Shown: positions 60,551-64,000 of the stretch, piece after piece
How the letters are laid out: the number at the start of each line of letters is the position of its first letter
Position numbering within the stretch: the stretch's first letter is position 1
Source of the DNA: Sacculina carcini
Lineage: Eukaryota > Arthropoda > Thecostraca > Sacculinidae
Direction: 5' to 3'
Length of the DNA stretch: 64,000 nucleotides
Assembly (NCBI GenBank): GCA_916048095.2
Contig: OU696580.1
Span: 9,274,243 to 9,338,242 of the forward strand
Translations under genes and position numbers: made by a program
The notes under the pieces: model-generated
Database searches by the model: none
What the model was told of the DNA's origin: nothing
What the model saw: only the letters and a program-made list of their open reading frames with translations

Positions 60551-63500
60551 AGTGTTACCTAAGTGTGCCCTAAGTGTTACCTAAGTGTGCCCTAAGTGTT
60601 ACCTAAGTGTTACCTAAGTGTGCCCTAAGTGTGCCCTAAGTGTTACCTAAGTGTGCCCTAAGTGTTACCTAAATGTGCCCTAAGTGTTACCTAAGTGTGC
60701 CCTAAGTGTTACCTAAGTGTTACCTAAGTGTGCCCTAACTGTTACCTAAGTGTTACCTAAGTGCGCCCTAAGTGTTACCTAAGTGTGCCCTAAGTGTTAC
60801 CTAAGTGTTACCTAAGTGTTACTTAAGTGTTACCTAAGTGTTACCTAAGTGTTACCTAAGTGTTACCTAAGTGTGCCCTAAGTGTTACCTATGTGTGCCC
60901 TACCTAAGTGTGCCCTAAGTGTTACCTAAGTGTTACCTAAGTGTGCCCTAAGTGTAACCTAAGTGTGCCCTAAGTGTTACCTAAGTGTTACCTAAGTGTT
61001 ACTTAAGTGTTACCTAAGTGTTACCTAAGTGTTACCTAAGTGTGCCCTAAGTGTTACCTAAGTGTGTCCTAAGTGTTACCTAAGTGTTACCTAAGTGTTA
61101 CCTAAGTGTTACCTAAGTGTGTCCTAAGTGTGCCCTAAGTGTTACCTAAGTGTTACCTAAGTGTCCCCCAAGTTTTACCTAAGTGTGTCCTAAGTGTTAC
61201 CTAAGTGTTACCTAAGTGTTACCTAAGTGTGTCCTAAGTGTTACCTAAGTGTGTCCTAAGTGTTACCTAAGTGTTACCTAAGTGTTACCTAAGTGTTACC
61301 TAAGTGTTACCTAAGTGTGTCCTAAGTGTTACCTAAGTGTTACCTAAGTGTCCCCCAAGTTTTACCTAAGTGTGTCCTAAGTGTTACCTAAGTGTTACCT
61401 AAGTGTTACCTAAGTGTGTCCTAAGTGTTACCTAAGTGTTACCTAAGTGTGCCCTAAGTGTTACCTAAGTGTGCCCTAAGTGTGCCCTAAGTGTTACCTA
61501 AGTGTGCCCTAAGTGTTACCTAAGTGTGCCCTAAGTGTTACCTAAGTGTGCCCTAAGTGTTACCTAAGTGTGCCCTAAGTGTTAACTAAGTGTTACCTAA
61601 GTGTTACCTAAGTGTTACCTAAGTGTTACCTAAGTGTTACCTAAGTGTTACCTAAGTGTGTCCTAAGTGTTACCTAAGTGTTACCTAAGTGTGCCCTAAG
61701 TGTTACCTAAGTGTGTCCTAAGTGTTACCCAAGTGTTACCTAAGTGTTACCTAAGTGTTACCTAAGTGTGCCGTAAGTGTTACCTAAGTGTACCCTAAGT
61801 GTTACCTAAGTGTTACCTAAGTGTGCCCTAAGTGTTACCTAAGTGTGCCCTAAGTGTTACCTATGTGTGCCCTAAGTGTGTCCTAAGTGTTACCTAAGTG
61901 TTACCTAAGTGTGCCCTAAGTGTTACCTAAGTGTGCCCTAAGTGTTATCTAAGTGTGCCCTAAGTGTGACCTAAGTGTGCCCTAAGTGTTACCTAAGTGT
62001 TACCTAAGTGTTACTTAAGTGTTACCTAAGTGTTACCTAAGTGTTACCTAAGTGTGCCCTAAGTGTTACCTATGTGTGCCCTAAGTGTTACCCAAGTGTG
62101 CCCTAAGTGTTACCTAAGTGTTACCTAAGTGTGCCCTAAGTGTTACCTAAGTGTGCCCTAAGTGTTACCTAAGTGTGCCCTAAGTGTTACCTAAGTGTGC
62201 CCTAAGTGTTACCTAAGTGTTACCTAAGTGTCCCCCAAGTTTTACCTAAGTGTGTCCTAAGTGTTACCTAAGTGTTACCTAAGTGTGCCCTAAGTGTGCC
62301 CTAAGTGTTACCTAAGTGTGCCCTAAGTGTTACCTAAATGTGCCCTAAGTGTTACCTAAGTGTGCCCTAAGTGTTACCTAAGTGTTACCTAAGTGTGCCC
62401 TAACTGTTACCTAAGTGTTACCTAAGTGCGCCCCAAGTGTTACCTAAGTGTGCCCTAAGTGTTACCTAAGTGTGCCCTAAGTGTTACCTAAGTGTTACCT
62501 AAGTGTTACTTAAGTGTTACCTAAGTGTGCCCTAAGTGTTACCTAAGTGTTACCTAAGTGTGCCCTAAGTGTTACCTAAGTGTGCCCTAAGTGTTACCTA
62601 AGTGTGCCCTAAGTGTTACCTAAATGTGCCCTAAGTGTTACCTAAGTGTGCCCTAAGTGTTACCTAAGTGTTACCTAAGTGTGCCCTAACTGTTACCTAA
62701 GTGTTACCTAAGTGTGCCCTAAGTGTTACCTAAGTGTGCCCTAAGTGTTACCTAAGTGTGCCCTAAGTGTTACCTAAGTGTGCCCTAAGTGTTACCTAAG
62801 TGTTACCTAAGTGTGCCCTAAGTGTGCCCTAAGTGTTACCCAAGTGTGCCCTAAGTGTTACCTAAATGTGCCCTAAGTGTTACCTAAGTGTGCCCTAAGT
62901 GTTACCTAAGTGTTACCTAAGTGTGCCCTAAGTGTTACCTAAGTGTTACCTAAGTGTGCCCTAAGTGTTACCGAAGTGTGCCCTAAGTGTTACCTAAGTG
63001 TGCCCTAAGTGTTACCTAAGTGTGCCCTAAGTGTTACCTAAGTGTGCCCTAAGTGTTACCTAAGTGTGCCCTAAGTGTTACCTAAGTGTGCCCTAAGTGT
63101 TACCTAAGTGTTACCTAAGTGTGCCCTAAGTGTGCCCTAAGTGTTACCTAAGTGTGCCCTAAGTGTTACCTAAGTTTGCCCTAAGTGTTACCTAAGTGTG
63201 CCCTAAGTGTTACCTAAGTGTTACCTAAGTGTTACCTAAGTGTGCCCTAAGTGTTACCTAAGTGTGTCCTAAGTGTTACCTAAGTGTTACCTAAGTGTTA
63301 CCTAAGTGTGTCCTAAGTGTGCCCTAAGTGTTACCTAAGTGTTACCTAAGTGTCCCCCAAGTCTTACCTAAGTGTGTCCTAAGTGTTACCTAAGTGTTAC
63401 CTAAGTGTTACCTAAGTGTGTCCTAAGTGTTACCTAAGTGTGCCCTAAGTGTTACCTAAGTGTGCCCTAAGTGTAACCTAAGTATGCCCTAAGTGTTACC

Positions 63501-64000
63501 TAAGTGTGTCCTAAGTGTTACCTAAGTGTTACCTAAGTGTTACCTAAGTGTGCCGTAAGTGTTACCTAAGTGTGCCCTAAGTGTTACCTAAGTGTTACCT
63601 AAGTGTTACCTAAGTGTGCCCTAAGTGTTACCTAAGTGTGCCCTAAGTGTTACCTAAGTGTGCCCTAAGTGTTACCTAAGTGTGCCCTAAGTGTTACCTA
63701 AGTGTTACCTAAGTGTGCCCTAAGTGTTACCTAAGTGTGTCCTAAGTGTTACCTAAGTGTTACCTAAGTGTTACCTAAGTGTGCCGTAAGTGTTACCTAA
63801 GTGTGCCCTAAGTGTTACCTAAGTGTTACCTAAGTGTGCCGTAAGTGTTACCTAAGTGTGCCCTAAGTGTTACCTAAGTGTTACCTAAGTGTTACCTAAG
63901 TGTGCCCTAAGTGTTTCCTAAGTGTGCCCTAAGTGTTACCTAAGTGTGCCCTAAGTGTTACCTAAGTGTGCCCTAAGTGTTACCTAAGTGTTACCTAAGT

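Larger units (their letters stand above)
1..64000 (+). repeat. 11-bp tandem satellite/minisatellite array filling the window
   Basis: The sequence repeats every 11 bp from end to end, with no interruption or inversion. The main units are A (GTGTTACCTAA) and B (GTGTGCCCTAA), frequently alternating; D (GTGTGTCCTAA) is third. A is 4/11 G+C and B is 6/11, so composition varies with the unit mix. The other strand reads TTAGGTAACAC and TTAGGGCACAC, so each typical unit holds TTAGG and each B unit holds TTAGGG. Phase tracking gives 5,764 units of 11 bp, 38 of 15 bp and two of 12 bp. No coding region is possible at useful length: TAA occurs once per typical unit on the + strand and TAG on the - strand, so each frame meets a stop about every 33 nt. 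Both ends of the array lie outside the window. A eukaryotic satellite is the likely identity (inference); I do not recognise the family. Confidence 0.99.
49781..64000 (+). repeat. Domain III: right part, similar to domain I with few 15-bp units
   Basis: Only four 15-bp units occur here (C-run starts at 55815, 56589, 56901, 60898). CTTATTG groups return at 52750, 54796 and 59868, and the TTATCT/TGACC group at about 50810, 57948 and 61945. The GTGCGCCCCAA form typical of domain I returns near 51292, 58432 and 62428. The B-B-B-TCACC group, common up to about 46.5 kb, was not seen here. Instead a GTTAACTAAG unit is found near 49684 (just left of the boundary), 50446, 56511, 56821, 57586 and 61581. 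Much of the domain is a duplication with an offset of 7.1 kb. Confidence 0.8.

Noticed and set aside
1..64000. Canonical telomere made by telomerase
   Set aside because: Units are 11 bp with TTAGG only as part, carry many variants, and share variant order over kilobases. That is the mark of duplication, not template-directed synthesis.
1..64000. CRISPR array
   Set aside because: There are no unique spacers: the whole length is repeat, with an 11-bp period far shorter than CRISPR repeat-spacer units.
1..64000. Repeat-protein coding region
   Set aside because: The period is not a multiple of 3, and each typical unit has stops on both strands.
1..64000. Known centromeric satellite such as alpha satellite with CENP-B boxes
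   Set aside because: The unit is 11 bp, not about 171 bp, and I saw no CENP-B-box-like sequence. A centromeric role for another organism cannot be excluded but nothing here shows it.
1..64000. Mobile element insertion or single-copy island
   Set aside because: I found no stretch that departs from the 11-bp pattern for more than the 15-bp units; no terminal repeats or target-site duplications.
1..64000. Collapsed or artificially expanded assembly as the explanation of the whole array
   Set aside because: Variants are rich and ordered, and offsets differ between blocks, which is unlike a looped assembly artefact. The 4,020-bp duplication alone is close enough to deserve that doubt.
1..64000. 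Immunoglobulin switch-type repeat or V(D)J recombination signals (CACAC on the - strand)
   Set aside because: CACAC is followed by TTAGG, not a CACAGTG heptamer with nonamer, and there are no neighbouring gene segments.

Overview
The whole window is one uninterrupted tandem-repeat (satellite-type) array. It has an 11-bp unit, always in the same orientation, running from the first base to the last. I see no gene, RNA gene, mobile element or single-copy sequence. The two main units are A (GTGTTACCTAA) and B (GTGTGCCCTAA), often alternating as a 22-bp dimer; D (GTGTGTCCTAA) is a common third. The rest are rarer point variants. Every typical unit carries CCTAA, which is TTAGG on the other strand, and B carries CCCTAA/TTAGGG. 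The array therefore resembles an expanded telomere-derived or subtelomeric minisatellite, but it is not a canonical telomere. The scale points to a large eukaryotic chromosome assembled from long reads. I do not recognise the repeat family and cannot name the organism.

Length bookkeeping: I tracked the repeat phase at about 45 checkpoints. All phase changes are explained by 38 copies of one 15-bp unit (GTGTGCCCTACCTAA) and two copies of a 12-bp unit (GTGTGTCCCTAA). This implies 5,764 eleven-bp units plus those 40, i.e. 5,804 units (63,998 bp), with 2 bp left over. These are hand counts.

Layout: (I) about 1-8,950 has no 15-bp unit and is built from duplications with periods of about 1.42-1.44, 1.87 and 4.40 kb. 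(II) about 8,951-49,780 contains 34 of the 38 fifteen-bp units in higher-order repeats of about 1.55 kb, themselves copied in blocks of about 4.0, 8.1 and 9.3 kb. (III) about 49,781-64,000 resembles domain I with four 15-bp units, and consists largely of a 7.1-kb-offset duplication and a 2.05-kb one.

Rare variant units travel in fixed groups and act as barcodes for copying. Offsets of successive markers within a duplication often change by exactly one or two units. The array therefore seems to evolve by segmental duplication over several kb plus gain or loss of single units. Since 11 is not a multiple of 3 and each typical unit carries a stop on both strands, the sequence is closed to translation in all six frames, apart from short gaps at variant units.
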